Source: Paraphaeosphaeria minitans (Eukaryota > Ascomycota > Dothideomycetes > Pleosporales > Didymosphaeriaceae). From it: a stretch of 64,000 nt of DNA. Positions 35,201 through 46,699 of this stretch are shown here, in pieces. The translations under genes and the position numbers were made by a program. The notes under the pieces were generated by a model that saw only the letters and a program-made list of their open reading frames with translations, was not told the DNA's origin and did not search any database. How positions within the stretch are numbered: the stretch's first letter is position 1; the number at the start of each line of letters is the position of its first letter. The stretch spans positions 620,001 to 684,000 of the forward strand of contig WJXW01000014.1 of the NCBI GenBank assembly GCA_015832175.1, written 5' to 3'.

Positions 35201-36880
35201 GGTTGCTCCCTTGCAGGAACAGGCGCTTCGTCGATTTCAACATCATTGTCGGCAGGCGGGGTAGGATGTTCCTGACCTAACGAGGATCGTTGCCGATGCT
35301 CTTCAACTGCGCTTTCTGACTTTTCTGGCTCTGCTGTTGACGGATCAGGGGCTGTCGTGGTAGGTGTCGGAAGCGAGTCGGCCGGCGGTTGATCTGCAGC
35401 TGTTTCCGCTTGTTCCATCTCGATCTCAAGAACGACATCTTTGGTGTGGTCACTTAGCGCTTTTGGTCCGGCAGGAGGCGCGCTGTCTGATTCGCTTGGC
35501 CGTGCCTTTCCATCCCGTGCCAGGCGTATAGCCTGCTCATCCTCGATCTGCCTCTCGACATCTTCCTCCTCGGCAGTGCTGTCCGCGCGAGCATTTTCCC
35601 TGACCAGGCGCATCTGTTCTTGTAACGCGCGCTCATGATCCGCTTTGGGTTGCTCCGCCACAGGGTCCACGAGGCCTGCATCAACAAGCGACTGCCGTCG
35701 CTCGCGGCAAGACTCGGTTTCTGGGCTTGTGTCGGGGGAGTGATGTTGAGGATGAGGTGTCGCTTGCGAGTAAGGTCCAACAGTTGATGACGGTGACGAT
35801 GCCAGGTCGGTGGGCATATTCCCGTTCGGTAATGCTAGTCTCTCTTCCTCTTTACGTTCCTTCTCTGCTACTTTCTCTAATTTTCGTTCCGTCTCTTGCA
35901 GCCTTGCCTCCTGCACCTCTTGCGGTGGTAGATGTACTACCTTGGGCGCTTTGGGTGCCTTCGGCCTTCGTCCATTCACCGGTGCATACTCAGGCAGTGC
36001 GGTCTCTTCCTCAGTCGACGGTGGTATCGCAGCTCGCGGGTCAACAGCCTGTCCATCTGGGAGGACCCGCTCTTCTTTTGAAATCTGAACAACGGGTGCT
36101 TCTGTTATTGGAGGCGCCTGCGGCTGTTCACTTGAGGTCTGGTCATGGTCTATCGCATCGACTGGGGATCCGGAAACGGGAGGAGCCTCCACGCCGGACG
36201 GGAATGATAAAGGCTTGGTGGCGAAGCTGGATTCGGGTTGCGTCGATTCGTAATCAGCCGGTGCTTTCTGTGTTGCAACAGAAGGCGACGCAGATGCGGC
36301 GCGTAGCTGTTCTTCAAGGCTGAAATCGACAGCGATACTTTGTGACGACTTCGCAAAGGCTGGGCCGGCAGGCTTCTGGAACGGAGATGTAAGAGGGAGG
36401 GGATATGCAAGTGTTGAATCATTAAAGCGGCGTCGTCTGCGTGGGATGGTCAGCGGAATGCGCCTACGTCAGATGCGCCTCTGCGACGACAACACTTGGT
36501 TCGATAATGCAATGCAACAATAAAAAGAAAAGATGTACTTACTTAATTATGTCATTTTTGTCCAGAAAGTCAACCTCGCTCTCATCTAGCTCATCGTTGC
36601 TGTGGCAGTACTGGACCTCTGGTGGGAGGCCCGTGTGGACGAGCGCTGTATAGCGGTATAGCTCGCGCAGCTTGCGCTTCAACGAACCGTGGCAATGCCT
36701 GCACGCAACGTCAGCATCTCCACCACCACACAATAATTAATGAATTCGAGCGATTTTTTGGCCTCTGCGCGGCTATGCGACACCAAAAACTCGCGAACTG
36801 ACAGCAAAATCGCGAGTCACTTACGCGATCTCGTTCTTCTTCTCCCGGAGACGCGCATCACGAGGGCTGTCGAGGGACAT
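32243..36880 (-). CDS. EAF1: NuA4 complex scaffold Eaf1/Vid21 (HSA and SANT domains)
   Basis: Four exons on the minus strand: 36825-36880, 36543-36698, 33283-36436 and 32243-33235, all GT-AG, giving 1452 residues. The N-terminus contains a basic segment (LKRKLRELYRYT) followed by ~550 disordered acidic residues. The HSA domain is at about 650-725 (WMQTDFEEERKWKQCLAATF), the SANT/Myb domain at about 920-990 (WLWEEDQKLRALVKEY), and the last ~330 residues are Gln/Asn/Met-rich, with many PNAN and QQQ runs. Family knowledge: Eaf1 is the platform of the NuA4 histone H4/H2A acetyltransferase; HSA binds actin and Arp4. The short first exon was chosen because it supplies an ATG and a family-like REKKNEI start. 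It is divergent from MAK11 over 305 bp. Confidence 0.9.
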
Positions 36881-37185
36881 ATGAAGACCGACAATCGGTG
36901 GCCGACATCCGTTTTCCACGAGTGCCGCCAATGTGATGGATTTCCGGGTGTTGGGGTGGTGAGCGTTGATGAATATGTCGATGGCAGTACTTGGGCTGAT
37001 GGGCGGACCGGCTCGCGCGCGATGATGAGGAAAGGAGGATGGGTCCGCGGACGGCGGTTGGTCACGTGCCGAGACCGATAAGCTCCAACCCCCTGTCTAG
37101 CGGGGACTAGCGTCCTGCAGTCTCAAAATTTCGTATTGCTGCTGAACGCGTCCAGCAACGTCAAGTCTACACACACAACTCCAAA
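36881..37185. promoter_or_regulatory. Bidirectional promoter of EAF1 and MAK11
   Basis: Only 305 bp separate the two divergent start codons. A CCAAT pentamer lies at about 36927, and an AAAATTT core resembling the yeast ribosome-biogenesis RRPE element lies near 37125 on the MAK11 side. Both are weak, short matches. Confidence 0.5.
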
Positions 37186-38745
37186 ATGGCCAAAAGAAAG
37201 AGAGAAATCGCCGATAGGACAAAGCCGGTGAAGGCAGTGAAGAGTGAAAAGGAAGCGACTGCCTCGATCCCGAAGAGCAAAATACAGGTCGAATCTGCAG
37301 TAAGCAGAAGCAAGGAAGCTGCAGTAAACGACAAGGCAGGCGCAAACCACAAGGCAACAGCAATTGCACCGGCGAATGCACCAGCAGGGGAAGCAAACGA
37401 CATCACCACAGTTCAGATCATCACCGGCTCATATGAAAGAGTCTTGCACGGCTTCTCCGCAGCCATACCCCAGGCCCTGATCACGGGACAGGACGACGGC
37501 GCAGAGCAAGATGTCCCAAAAGTTGGATTCTCAGACACATTCCTCTTCAACGCGCACACATCCGCCATCCGCTGCTTAGCCCTGACACCTCCCACGGATG
37601 AATCCTCCAAAGTGGTCCTAGCCACCGGCAGCACGGATGAGCGCATAAACCTGTACACCCTCTCCACCGCACCCCCAGCACCCTCAAAATCGAATTTGCA
37701 ACTCCCCTCCCTCCATGGCACTTCCATCTCAGAAAATTCCAAGAACAAAGAGCTCGGCGCCCTGCTGCACCACTCCTCCAGCATCACCGCCCTGTACTTC
37801 CCCTCCCGCAGCAAGCTCCTCAGTTCCTCCGAAGACAGCACCATCACCATCACGCGGACGCGCGACTGGGCGCCCCTCTCCACCATCAAGGCGCCCATCC
37901 CGAAAGCCCAAGGCAGGCCCTCAGGCGACACCGCGGCGCCGGGCGAGGTCCCCGCCGGCGTCAACGACTTCGCCGTGCACCCCAGCAACAAGCTGATGGT
38001 CAGCGTGGGCAAGGGCGAGAAGTGCATGCGGCTCTGGAACCTCATCACTGGGAACAAGGCCGGCGTTCTGCAGTTCAGCAGGGAGATTCTCGCGTCGGTT
38101 GGCGAAGGGAGGTTTGGCAGCGGAGAGGGACGGAAGGTCGTATGGGATGGCGAGGGCGAGGAACTCGCTGTCGCATTTGAGCGCGGCGTCGTGGTCTTTA
38201 GCCTTGATATGAAGCCCAAGGCTAAGATCCTGCCGGCGCCGCGCACGAAGATACATCAGATGCGATACTTGCCGTCTGACTCGCACCCGAGCATCCTCTT
38301 GGTTTCCACCGAAGACGGCAGGATCATGTTCTACGACACGAATTCTACGAGTGAGCCTGCAGAGAGCGAGGAGAAGGAAGATGATATCCCACAGAGCAAC
38401 CTCGTTGCTGCCATCGGTGGTCCTGCCGCGGGCTTCTCCACCAGAGTGAAGGATTTCGACCTTCTCCGCATATCAGATACTTCCTTCCTCATCGTTTCCG
38501 GAAGCAGCGACGGCACGGTTAGGCTGTGGAGTCTCCGCACAGACGAACTCAAGGCGCCCGCGTCGTCTGAAAACGGAGCGGGCTTCACAGCAGAACAGGT
38601 GGGACGGTTAATAGGAACGTACACGACGGGCACGCGGATAACGTGCTTGAAGTCGTTCGTCATGACGGGGACGCCGGATGTGGAGGAAGAAGAGGAAGAG
38701 ATACCTGCTGCGGCAGACGCGTCGAGCAGTGAAGATAGCGAGTAG
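37186..38745 (+). CDS. MAK11: WD40-repeat 60S ribosome biogenesis protein Mak11 (PAK1IP1 type)
   Basis: Single exon, 519 residues. A Lys/Ala-rich N-terminus (MAKRKREIADRTKPVK) of about 70 residues precedes a WD40 propeller. Repeats are marked by AHTSAIRCLALTP, ATGSTDERINLYTL, HHSSSITALYFP, SSEDSTITITRTRDW, GEKCMRLWNLITGNKAG, KIHQMRYLP and SGSSDGTVRLWSL. The order and loop lengths match Mak11/PAK1IP1, a nucleolar factor for pre-60S particles that in mammals also binds PAK1. The C-terminus is acidic (EEEEEEIPAAADASSSEDSE). A Pro/Ser-rich loop of about 30 residues is inserted between the second and third repeats. It shares a promoter region with EAF1. Confidence 0.87.
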   Translation: MAKRKREIADRTKPVKAVKSEKEATASIPKSKIQVESAVSRSKEAAVNDKAGANHKATAIAPANAPAGEANDITTVQIITGSYERVLHGFSAAIPQALITGQDDGAEQDVPKVGFSDTFLFNAHTSAIRCLALTPPTDESSKVVLATGSTDERINLYTLSTAPPAPSKSNLQLPSLHGTSISENSKNKELGALLHHSSSITALYFPSRSKLLSSSEDSTITITRTRDWAPLSTIKAPIPKAQGRPSGDTAAPGEVPAGVNDFAVHPSNKLMVSVGKGEKCMRLWNLITGNKAGVLQFSREILASVGEGRFGSGEGRKVVWDGEGEELAVAFERGVVVFSLDMKPKAKILPAPRTKIHQMRYLPSDSHPSILLVSTEDGRIMFYDTNSTSEPAESEEKEDDIPQSNLVAAIGGPAAGFSTRVKDFDLLRISDTSFLIVSGSSDGTVRLWSLRTDELKAPASSENGAGFTAEQVGRLIGTYTTGTRITCLKSFVMTGTPDVEEEEEEIPAAADASSSEDSE

Positions 38746-38974
38746 TTTTATGCGTAATATACCACGATTGCCCCACGCTTCCAGCCATGTAGTATAATTT
38801 ACATATCACCACTATGCTCAGGCGTGATTCTTGGCTTTTCTATGATCTACCCCTATGCACACAAGCGTCGTATCTACAAGTGACAAGCCAACGCCTCTCC
38901 GTTAATAGACAAAACACCACACGATATCGCTCAAAGTGCTCACGACAGAAGTACACAACGAAGTGAGAAACAGT

Positions 38975-41375
38975 TCAAGGCGCCCTCTCATCACAGTATC
39001 CCGGAGCCTTCGCATCACCTCCATGCACCCAGCTATTGATCGTGAGCGTAGTAGTATACACCATGCTGACGAGCCCAACAATGCCAACCAAGACATCGAC
39101 TATGCGCGCGGTGGTGGTGCGTGCAACAGCGCGGTAATGCAACATAGGCTGTTCGCAGTGTCAGTGGAATCGCAGGACGGGGGAAGCGAACTTACTGGGT
39201 AGATGTAGACCAACGGAATGCAGGCAAAACTTCCGACAAGTGACACAAACTTGTCCAGGTCATTTGCGCCGACCCAAGCGACGGTTGCGCAGATGCCGAC
39301 CATGAAGAAGCGGAAGAAGTTCTTCTTCCATTTGACGTAGGGGTTGTACTTGCCGGTTCTGCGCGGGGTTAGTGTATGTCGCATATATACGATATAACGT
39401 GCGGTGCGTGGCCTTACCTGCTGAAGAGCTGCTGGCTCGTGATCTCGATGGCTGGGTACAGCTGCAGTGGTGTCGAAAGCAGGATAGCGAGAGAGTAGAT
39501 GAACTGAACGCCGTTTACAAACTTGTTGTCCTGCGGCATATTCAAGATGATGACGGTCTTCGTCTTCGAGCCAAAAGCCGCATATGAGAGCGCACCCATG
39601 CTGATGAAGATCACAGTAATAACGATCATGACCATGCCGAGCACCTTGGGGAACTTCTTAGGGTTCTTCATGCCACTCTGCACCGGAATGACGAGTCCAA
39701 TGCCCTCAAATGTGAAGATGGCGGTTCCAATGAATAACGTCCAGTCACTCTTGTTGAAGTTGGCGATGTCTGAAATCCCACCTTGGTCAACGATGGTGAA
39801 AATATCGAAGTAGTAGAGGTACACAAGTCCGAGGACGATGAAAAGATCCGCAATAAGGGCAAGTTTCTGAATGTGGTTGATGTTGCGGTATAGCGAGAGT
39901 GGCAGGAAGATGACCATTTGTATGAGAATCATCAGTCCAATGCTGATATGCGTTTTGCAGTCTGACACAGCAAGCACAAAAGCTTGCATGTTCTCCGCCA
40001 CAAAAACGGTGTAGGCTGATGAAAAACCAAGCTGAGAGATAACAAGCGAAAAGTTGATCAGGTTGCGCATCCATTTTCCGTAGAGGTGCAGTCCCATGTC
40101 GCCAAAAGAGTGCTCCACGGCAAGGCGAGTGTTGACCAACAGGACGAAGCAGAAGTAGGACAGGGCGGCAACGCTGAAGAGTACAACGTTGGAGAAGAGC
40201 ATGCCTCCGTTCAAGTAGGCTCGCGGCAGGAAGAGTACACCGGTACCGACGAAGCTCTTGAGTAGCAGCATAGCGGCGCCTGTAGGGCTTCCCTTTCCTG
40301 CCACCTTGGTCTTACGTCTCCTCCTCTTGCCCGGTGTGAGCAGAGCGCTGTTCTCTCCGTACTCTCGTTCGTCCTCTGTGTGTTCGCTAGACGTCAGAGC
40401 ATCGGAAGAAAAGTACTCGTCCGGACCAAGGACCTCGTCGTCCTCTTCCAATGATTCACCAGCAAAGTGTCCGTACAATGTCAAAAATTCGAGGAAATTG
40501 TTCGTGAAAACCACAGGCTGCGGCTTCTGGGTGACGGTGCCGTAGCCCGAGGGGCCGGGTGCTGGTGATTGGTCGGCAGCTCTGCGAATGAAGTTGCGTC
40601 GAAATCCGCCAGGTTGATGGATCGAGTTGATGTCCAACAGAGGCTCGTGAGCTTGAGCGCGGTCAGCGGAGAAGCTCTGGCTACGCTTCATCTTTTGCCG
40701 TTGCTCCTCTTCCTGCTGTGCCGACCACCGGTATATTTGCCGTGTAATATCACCACCCTGCAGCTGCAGACTGTCGAATTCCTCTTCGTCGTCAGACGAC
40801 CTTCGTCGCCCTCTGCTGACGTTGTCTGCGTCCGGCGCAAAACCTGCATGCGATCTACTGGGAGAGCCATACCTGGCCGACAGGTTCGAGATGGAGGGTT
40901 TCTGAGGGCCGGCCAAGTGACGGCGAATGATTTCCGGGTCTTCGTAGGGCATGCCTGGCGATCGACTTCGCGCGTCGTAGGAGCCATACTGGCTGAGGGT
41001 GTCGCGTGGAGCAGTCTCTGCTGCGGGCGATAGCGGTCGTATCGGCGGCGTGCCGAAGCGCGGCGGGCTTCGTCCAAACGACTCCTTCAGCGCTGAGGAC
41101 AAAGCTGACTCGCCGGGGCCCGGGAGCGATGACTGGGCCCCTTCCCACCCAGGCAGCGGCGTCTGGTTGTTTGAAGGCTCTTCGGACGCGAGCTGGGCTG
41201 GCGTAGGGATCTGCTGTACTGGCACAGAGCCAACAGGAACCGAAGGCACTGGCGATCCAAGACGGGCTGTAGATTGTCCGCGAGATATGGAAGCAGAAGG
41301 CGAACTGTGTTCGGAGACGCGCGACGCGGAAGGCACAGCCAGCGGCTCCGTTGGTTTGGGACTATCGTTCGCCAT
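38975..41375 (-). CDS. AVT3: Vacuolar amino-acid transporter, AVT3/AVT4 type (AAAP family)
   Basis: Exons 39418-41375, 39196-39358 and 38975-39148 (minus strand; introns 59 and 47 nt) give 764 residues. The last exon was placed by frame: it restores VYIYPPMLHYRAVAR and a final membrane helix (IVGLVSMVYTTTLTINSW). A ~365-residue Ser/Pro/Arg-rich cytosolic N-terminus precedes about 11 membrane helices, beginning with GAAMLLLKSFVGTGVLFLP, the start motif of the AVT3/SLC36 branch. TAIFTFEGIGLVIPVQSGM also matches. Family knowledge: yeast Avt3 and Avt4 export amino acids from the vacuole, and the long N-terminus is a phosphorylation target. The ATG at 41375 is the first in frame. It is divergent from the SLC12 gene. 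Confidence 0.88.
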
Positions 41376-42041
41376 GCTCGGCACAGAGGAGCGGTCGCTG
41401 GTCGCTGGTCGCGTTGCGAATCTTCTTTATCGCGTCGTGGGAACTGTGGATATCTTCGTGTAACAAGCAGATTGGCTGAGATTCAAGCGAGCTGCCAGGA
41501 TGAGGAGGGTGATTCTGCTCAGATGTGGTATGCGATATTGGAATATTTGGCCATGAGGAGACTGTGGAGGAGGAGAACACGGCGGCTTGGTGCCAGCTGT
41601 AGTTGACTAGGTAGGTATCGGCGTGCTGGTATGCCGCGGCTGATGATGGAACCTTGGGCGTGGGGTTTTCCGTGGGGTGGTCACATGCCGTGCCCTGCAG
41701 ACCTCAAACCTCGCCAGACCGCCCCAACTTGGCAACAACTTCATAGCACTTCGCTGACGTCTTTTCTAATTCCTACAGATCTGCCGCCTCAATTTTCCTG
41801 TCCAGCTGTCCAGGCTACATCAAATGCCTCACCAGCGAGCCGAGCTGCCCAAATTCCCCCAGCACTCCGAGCCGTGAAGAACTATCACTTTCCTGGCACT
41901 TGTCGAGACGCTTGGATCCGCACCACGGCCCATGACCTGGACGTGGCCACAGGGCGTGCAAGATGACTGAAGATGCACCCACCCGTCGGCGGATGCCGCT
42001 GAGATCTCACTCGAGCTTTGCAACTCGTACCGCCACTGACA
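41376..42041. promoter_or_regulatory. Divergent promoter region of the AVT3-like and SLC12 genes
   Basis: 666 bp between the two start codons, with no supported gene. If both transporters are vacuolar as expected, shared regulation is plausible, but no common element could be identified. Confidence 0.45.
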
Positions 42042-45000
42042 ATGCGAACCGGCTCAACAGACGGGGGCTCGATCTTACCAGCACCATCACCTGGTGAAGA
42101 AACACCCCTGCTAGCAAGAGACGCTGGTGCTCCGGCTGTGCCCGCCTACGATGGGCTAATTGAAACTTCTCACGAGAGGGATCATGCACTCGAGTCCATG
42201 CGTGACTGGTTCTTTAGACCGTTGCGCTTGTTGCGCTCAAAATCTCCTGAGGATGGTTCGAACGCACCTGAAGGCAAACAGCATTCAGGATCAGATGCCG
42301 TGAAGCCTAGGCCTGGTGCCTTCCCGAGGCCAATCGGTGGTACTAGCAAGCTCGGAACATTTGCCGGTGTATTTGTGCCAACGACGCTTAATGTCCTCTC
42401 TATTCTGATGTTCCTGCGTTTTGGCTTTCTTTTAGGACAAGCCGGTGTAGTGGGCATGCTAGGTCAGTACTGTACTGAGACGAATGTCTGGGTACAAACG
42501 ATCTATATGCTGTATATCTTGGGGTAAACACGCAGAACTCGACCTTGTAAAACCGGTTTATGCATTAGCTATCCGGGAGTAACACGATGTGCTCAGACTT
42601 TTGTTCTCCATGTGCTTTTGATCCGCCACTGACGCAAAACAGGCATGCTCGTCGCTTGCTATGCAAACAATCTCTTAACGACGATGTCGATCAGTGCAAT
42701 TGCCACAAATGGTACCGTTCGTGGCGGAGGTGCCTATTATCTGATCTCTGTTGAACTGATGAGATACACTACTACGTGAGGTCCTACCTGTCTATATACA
42801 CGTAGGGCCTTTGTTGCCTCTCTCTCTTTCACCTCTCCAGCCCTTTGTATCTATATATATAGATACAAGGTCTTATATATAGATACAAAGATCCTTTCTA
42901 CGAGGTGGCTGAGTCTAGAGTCAACAATCTCTCGATCACTGGGGCCCGAGTTTGGCGGTTCGATAGGTATCGTGTTCTACCTAGGCCTCGTCTTCAACAC
43001 CAGTATGAACGCCGTCGGTCTGATAGACTGCTTCATAGAAAACTTCGGTGTCGAGTCTGGCAGTTGGTTCCCAATTATGTTGGAAGGCTTCAAGTGGCAG
43101 TTTCTGTGGGCGACCATAGTTTTGCTGTTCTGCACCTTGGTTTGCCTCGCAGGATCCGGCCTCTTTGCGCGATGTAGCAACGGCTTGTTATTCCTCCTGA
43201 TCATCTCGATCCTCAGCATCCCAGTTTCAGCGCTCGTTCTTCATCCTTTCTCCAATGCCAAGGAGGGAATCGAATTCACGGGGCTGAGCTTGCAGACCCT
43301 GCGGGAGAACCTTCTACCGCACTTCACAAAAGGTGCTGATGGCAGCCAGGACAAGCGTCATCGCGAAAACTGGAGCGATCTTTTCGGAATTTTGTTTCCT
43401 GCATGTAGCGGAATTTTTGCGTCAGTACTATCCACTCGACCTGGGCGATTTGCTGACTTCTCAAGCGGCGCCAGCATGTCTGGTGACTTGAAACACCCGT
43501 CGAAGGTTCGCCATCTTCTCTGTTCGCCTCTTTAGTATCGTGCATTGATATTTTACCTAGGCTATACCTAAGGGCACATTATATGGTCTAGGTTTGACAT
43601 TTGTGTTCTACACGGTGGTAATTTTGGCCATGGCTGCGAGCATCACGCGTGAATCATTCATCAACAACACAAATATCATACAGCTGACTAACATCTCTGG
43701 CGTCGTCATTCTTCTGGGAGAGTTCGCAACTTCGTCGTTTTCCGTTCTTATGGGTGTCATTGGCTCGGCGAAACTGCTACAAGCACTTGCTCGAGACCAC
43801 TTACTGCCTGGGCTTTCGATCTTTGGTCAGGGCACAGCAAAATACGACGACCCTACCTACGCTATCATGATCACGTACCTGTTGGCTCAGCTCACAATGC
43901 TGTCAGACATCAACCAGATTGCCTCTTTCGTGACTATGACTGTACGCTGCTTCCACGACCACTATTGAACAAGAGGCTGACTTGACTTGAACGCAGTACC
44001 TAATGACGTTTCTGGTAACGAACCTAGCAACATTCGCGTTGAAGATTGGAAGCGCGCCAAACTTTCGCCCATCCTTGCACTTTTTCAATTGGCAAACAGC
44101 AGCGACCGGCGCAATCGTCTCGGGCGCCACCATGTTCTTCGTGGATGGCGTATATGCTTCGGGTTGTGTTGCTTTGTTGATAGTTATCTTCTTACTCATT
44201 CACTACACGACTCCGCCGAAACCCTGGGGCGATGTCAGTCAAAGCCTGATTTACCACCAGGTGCGGAAGTATCTACTCCGATTGCGCCAGGAGCATGTCA
44301 AGTTCTGGAGGCCTCAGATCCTGCTGCTGGTCAATGATCCAAGACGACAGTACAAACTTATCCAGTTTTGCAACTCGTTGAAGAAAGGAGCACTCTTCGT
44401 TCTTGGTCACGTCATTATCTCACAGGACTTTGGTGCAGCTGTGCCAGAGGCGCGCCAACAGCAACGGTCTTGGACCAAGTATATCGACTTCTCCAAGATC
44501 AAAGCCTTCGTCAATATCACAATCTCGCCCATGGTCGAATGGGGGGCAAGAAATATTGTCCTCAGTGCTGGCCTTGGGGACATGAGACCTAATGTCGTTG
44601 TGATGGGCTTCTACAATCTGGGTGAACTCCGTCAGTAAGTGTCACTAGGTGTCTCTCAAATTCCACTGATGTATCACTTCCCCTCAGAGACCGATAAGGA
44701 ACTGAGATTTCGCGCATCAAGCTTGTGATTAATCACCGTTACTGACTTTACAGGTCCAAGCCGCTTATCGATATACCTTCGCCGCAGCCGTCTAGACCTG
44801 TGAGCAAGGCTACGAACCATCCACTGTCTCGTCAAGCCATCCAATCACTTGCAAGGCGCAAACGAACTCCGGATAAGTTGTCGGGAATATTGCCAACCGA
44901 TGCGATGAAACCTGAGAACGCTATCGGAATTCAAAGCTATGTAACAATCGTGGAAGATCTTGTACTCCGTCTTCAAATCAACGTCGCGCTCGCAAAAGGC

Positions 45001-46699
45001 TTCCACGAATTGGAGGTACCTGCTCTCAGGCCCACGAAGAGCCAGCAGCTGTTGAGTACACTCAGACTTGCCGATCTCGAAAAAGATGAACCGATCAAAA
45101 AGTATATCGATCTATGGCCCATTCAGATGTCGGCCGAAATTGCTACTGCAGGCGAAGACCCATCTAGGAAGAACGTGTTCACAACAAACTTCGACACGTA
45201 TACTCTCATTCTTCAGCTTGGATGTATACTACACACGGTGCCATCGTGGAAGCGAACTTATAAACTCCGCGTCGCTGTATTCGTCGAGTATGAGACCGAC
45301 GTTGAGGAAGAACGCGGACGGGTCACTACTCTTTTAAGGAATCTAAGGATTGAGGCGGAAGTACTCGTGTTTTGGCTCGCAAGTGGAAGCCTCAATATGT
45401 ACGAGATCATCGTGAATGGAAAGAACGGGAGCGACTTCACTGAAGCCGCGCAAGATGTCAATGGTACTCTGGACGATGAAGAGTGGTGGGCAGACATTCA
45501 GAGACTCCGAAACCCACGAGAAATCACCGCCAGTCAAGAGCTTGTTCAGGCAAGCGACCTGCTGGAGGCAGTCGTGAATTGGCCGACTTCATCTTTTCAA
45601 CACGGGAGGAGAGAGCCTAAACCGAAGCGGTTCGCAAAGCTGAAAAAAGTGGCTGCGCCGCTCAAAGCGCAAAACGTCGTTGAGCAACTTTGAGAGGTCT
45701 GGTGCTACGATCGGTACGCGAGCGCAGCGGTCACTCGCGGAGCTACTTCCGGACAGTGATAATGAGGGATCAAGCTCCTCCGATGGGGCATTCGACGACT
45801 ATCACGAAGAAGCTGTCGACACCGGAAGTTCTGTCGGGATGGAGAATAGCCTCGACGAATCCGACCTGGATGCCTCTGACAGTGATGATGAGGATCGACC
45901 CTCAGGTTTGTTACAACGAGCGCAGACCACGACTGCCACCAGAGGCCTTCCATCCATCACTACCAAGCTTGGTATACGGTGAGCTACTCACCTCATCCTA
46001 GGTGCGATTGACTGACTGTTCTATAGAAGAGCTCTCTGGAAAGCACCATCACAGGAGGAACGACCAACCGCAGATTCAGTGACACCGCTTAAGCCCCATC
46101 CTGATGCCACAACTTCGGATACCGCACTTCTTGCGACCGGTAAACTTGACCAAAGCTCATCCAGTGGGCATGCAACTTCTCAAGAGACCCAGCCTGTGCC
46201 TGTGCGACCACCACCCATCCGCCACCAGTCTCTGCCAAAGTTCACGTCCAATCCGACCCCACGCACAGCAGTCGCGCCCGAAGAAACCGCCGGACACTCC
46301 ATCATGTTCGTCGACACGCCTTCGCCCTCAGCCGCCCGGATGAAAGATCCAATCGCGTCGGCCGTAGCCTCCTCGCACCTCTCATCACCATCGTCATCAA
46401 CTGCACCACTACCAGCCGCAGCCTCGCAAGCCTCGGGCTACCCGCTGCACCAGTCCATCCCGCTCTCCTTCAACGACCTTCCGTGCCGCGCCCAGCATCT
46501 TATCCTCAACGAGCTCATCCGGCAACACTCGGATGACACGGCCGTGGTGTTCACAACGCTGCCAAGTCCGGTGGAGGGCACGAGCGAGAGCGAGGCAGAG
46601 AGCGTCAAGTACATTAGTGATTCGGAAGTTTTGTGTCAGGGGTTGCCGCCGTGCTTGCTGGTGCATAGCAACAGCATGACCGTGACGATGAACTTGTAG
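42042..46699 (+). CDS. VHC1: Cation-chloride cotransporter, SLC12/Vhc1 type (vacuolar)
   Basis: Exons: 42042-42462, 42643-42749, about 42921-43420, 43466-43505, 43561-43941, 43997-44634, 44754-about 45675, about 45728-45978 and 46027-46699, roughly 1310 residues. Twelve membrane helices carry SLC12 hallmarks: TLNVLSILMFLRFGFLLGQ, SISAIATNGTVRGGGAYYL, SRSLGPEFGGSIGIVFYLG, ASMSGDLKHPSK, NFRPSLHFFNW. The cytosolic C-terminus ends in the family motif LLVHSNSMTVTMNL. Family knowledge: yeast Vhc1 moves K+ and Cl- at the vacuole. Two spots are odd. The intron after AYYLIS (42750-42920) lies in a 183-bp unit that looks inserted. Near 45676 the frame breaks; a 52-nt GT-AG intron (45676-45727) restores it but would remove LSNFERSGATIG, which reads like coding sequence, so a one-base frameshift is the alternative. 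Family call is certain, those joins are not. Confidence 0.87.
42750..42932. mobile_element. Putative insertion (introner-like or MITE-like) forming an intron of the SLC12 gene
   Basis: The conserved protein run YYLIS-RSLGPEFGG is split after ATCTCT (42744-42749), and ATCTCT recurs at 42927-42932, immediately before the continuing codons CGA TCA CTG. The intervening unit plus one copy is 183 bp. Its ends, TGTTGA and TCAACA, are inverted repeats if the duplication is counted as the 5-bp ATCTC. It holds a 24-bp palindrome. Splicing as intron 42750-42920 leaves four extra residues (STIS); an alternative with a better donor (42776-42904) leaves eighteen. Confidence 0.4.
42845..42868. repeat. 24-bp perfect AT-rich palindrome inside the SLC12 intron
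   Basis: The sequence TTGTATCTATAT is followed directly by its reverse complement. A further copy of one half, ending GATACAAAG, follows at about 42874-42890. It can form a tight hairpin in DNA or pre-mRNA. Confidence 0.85.
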
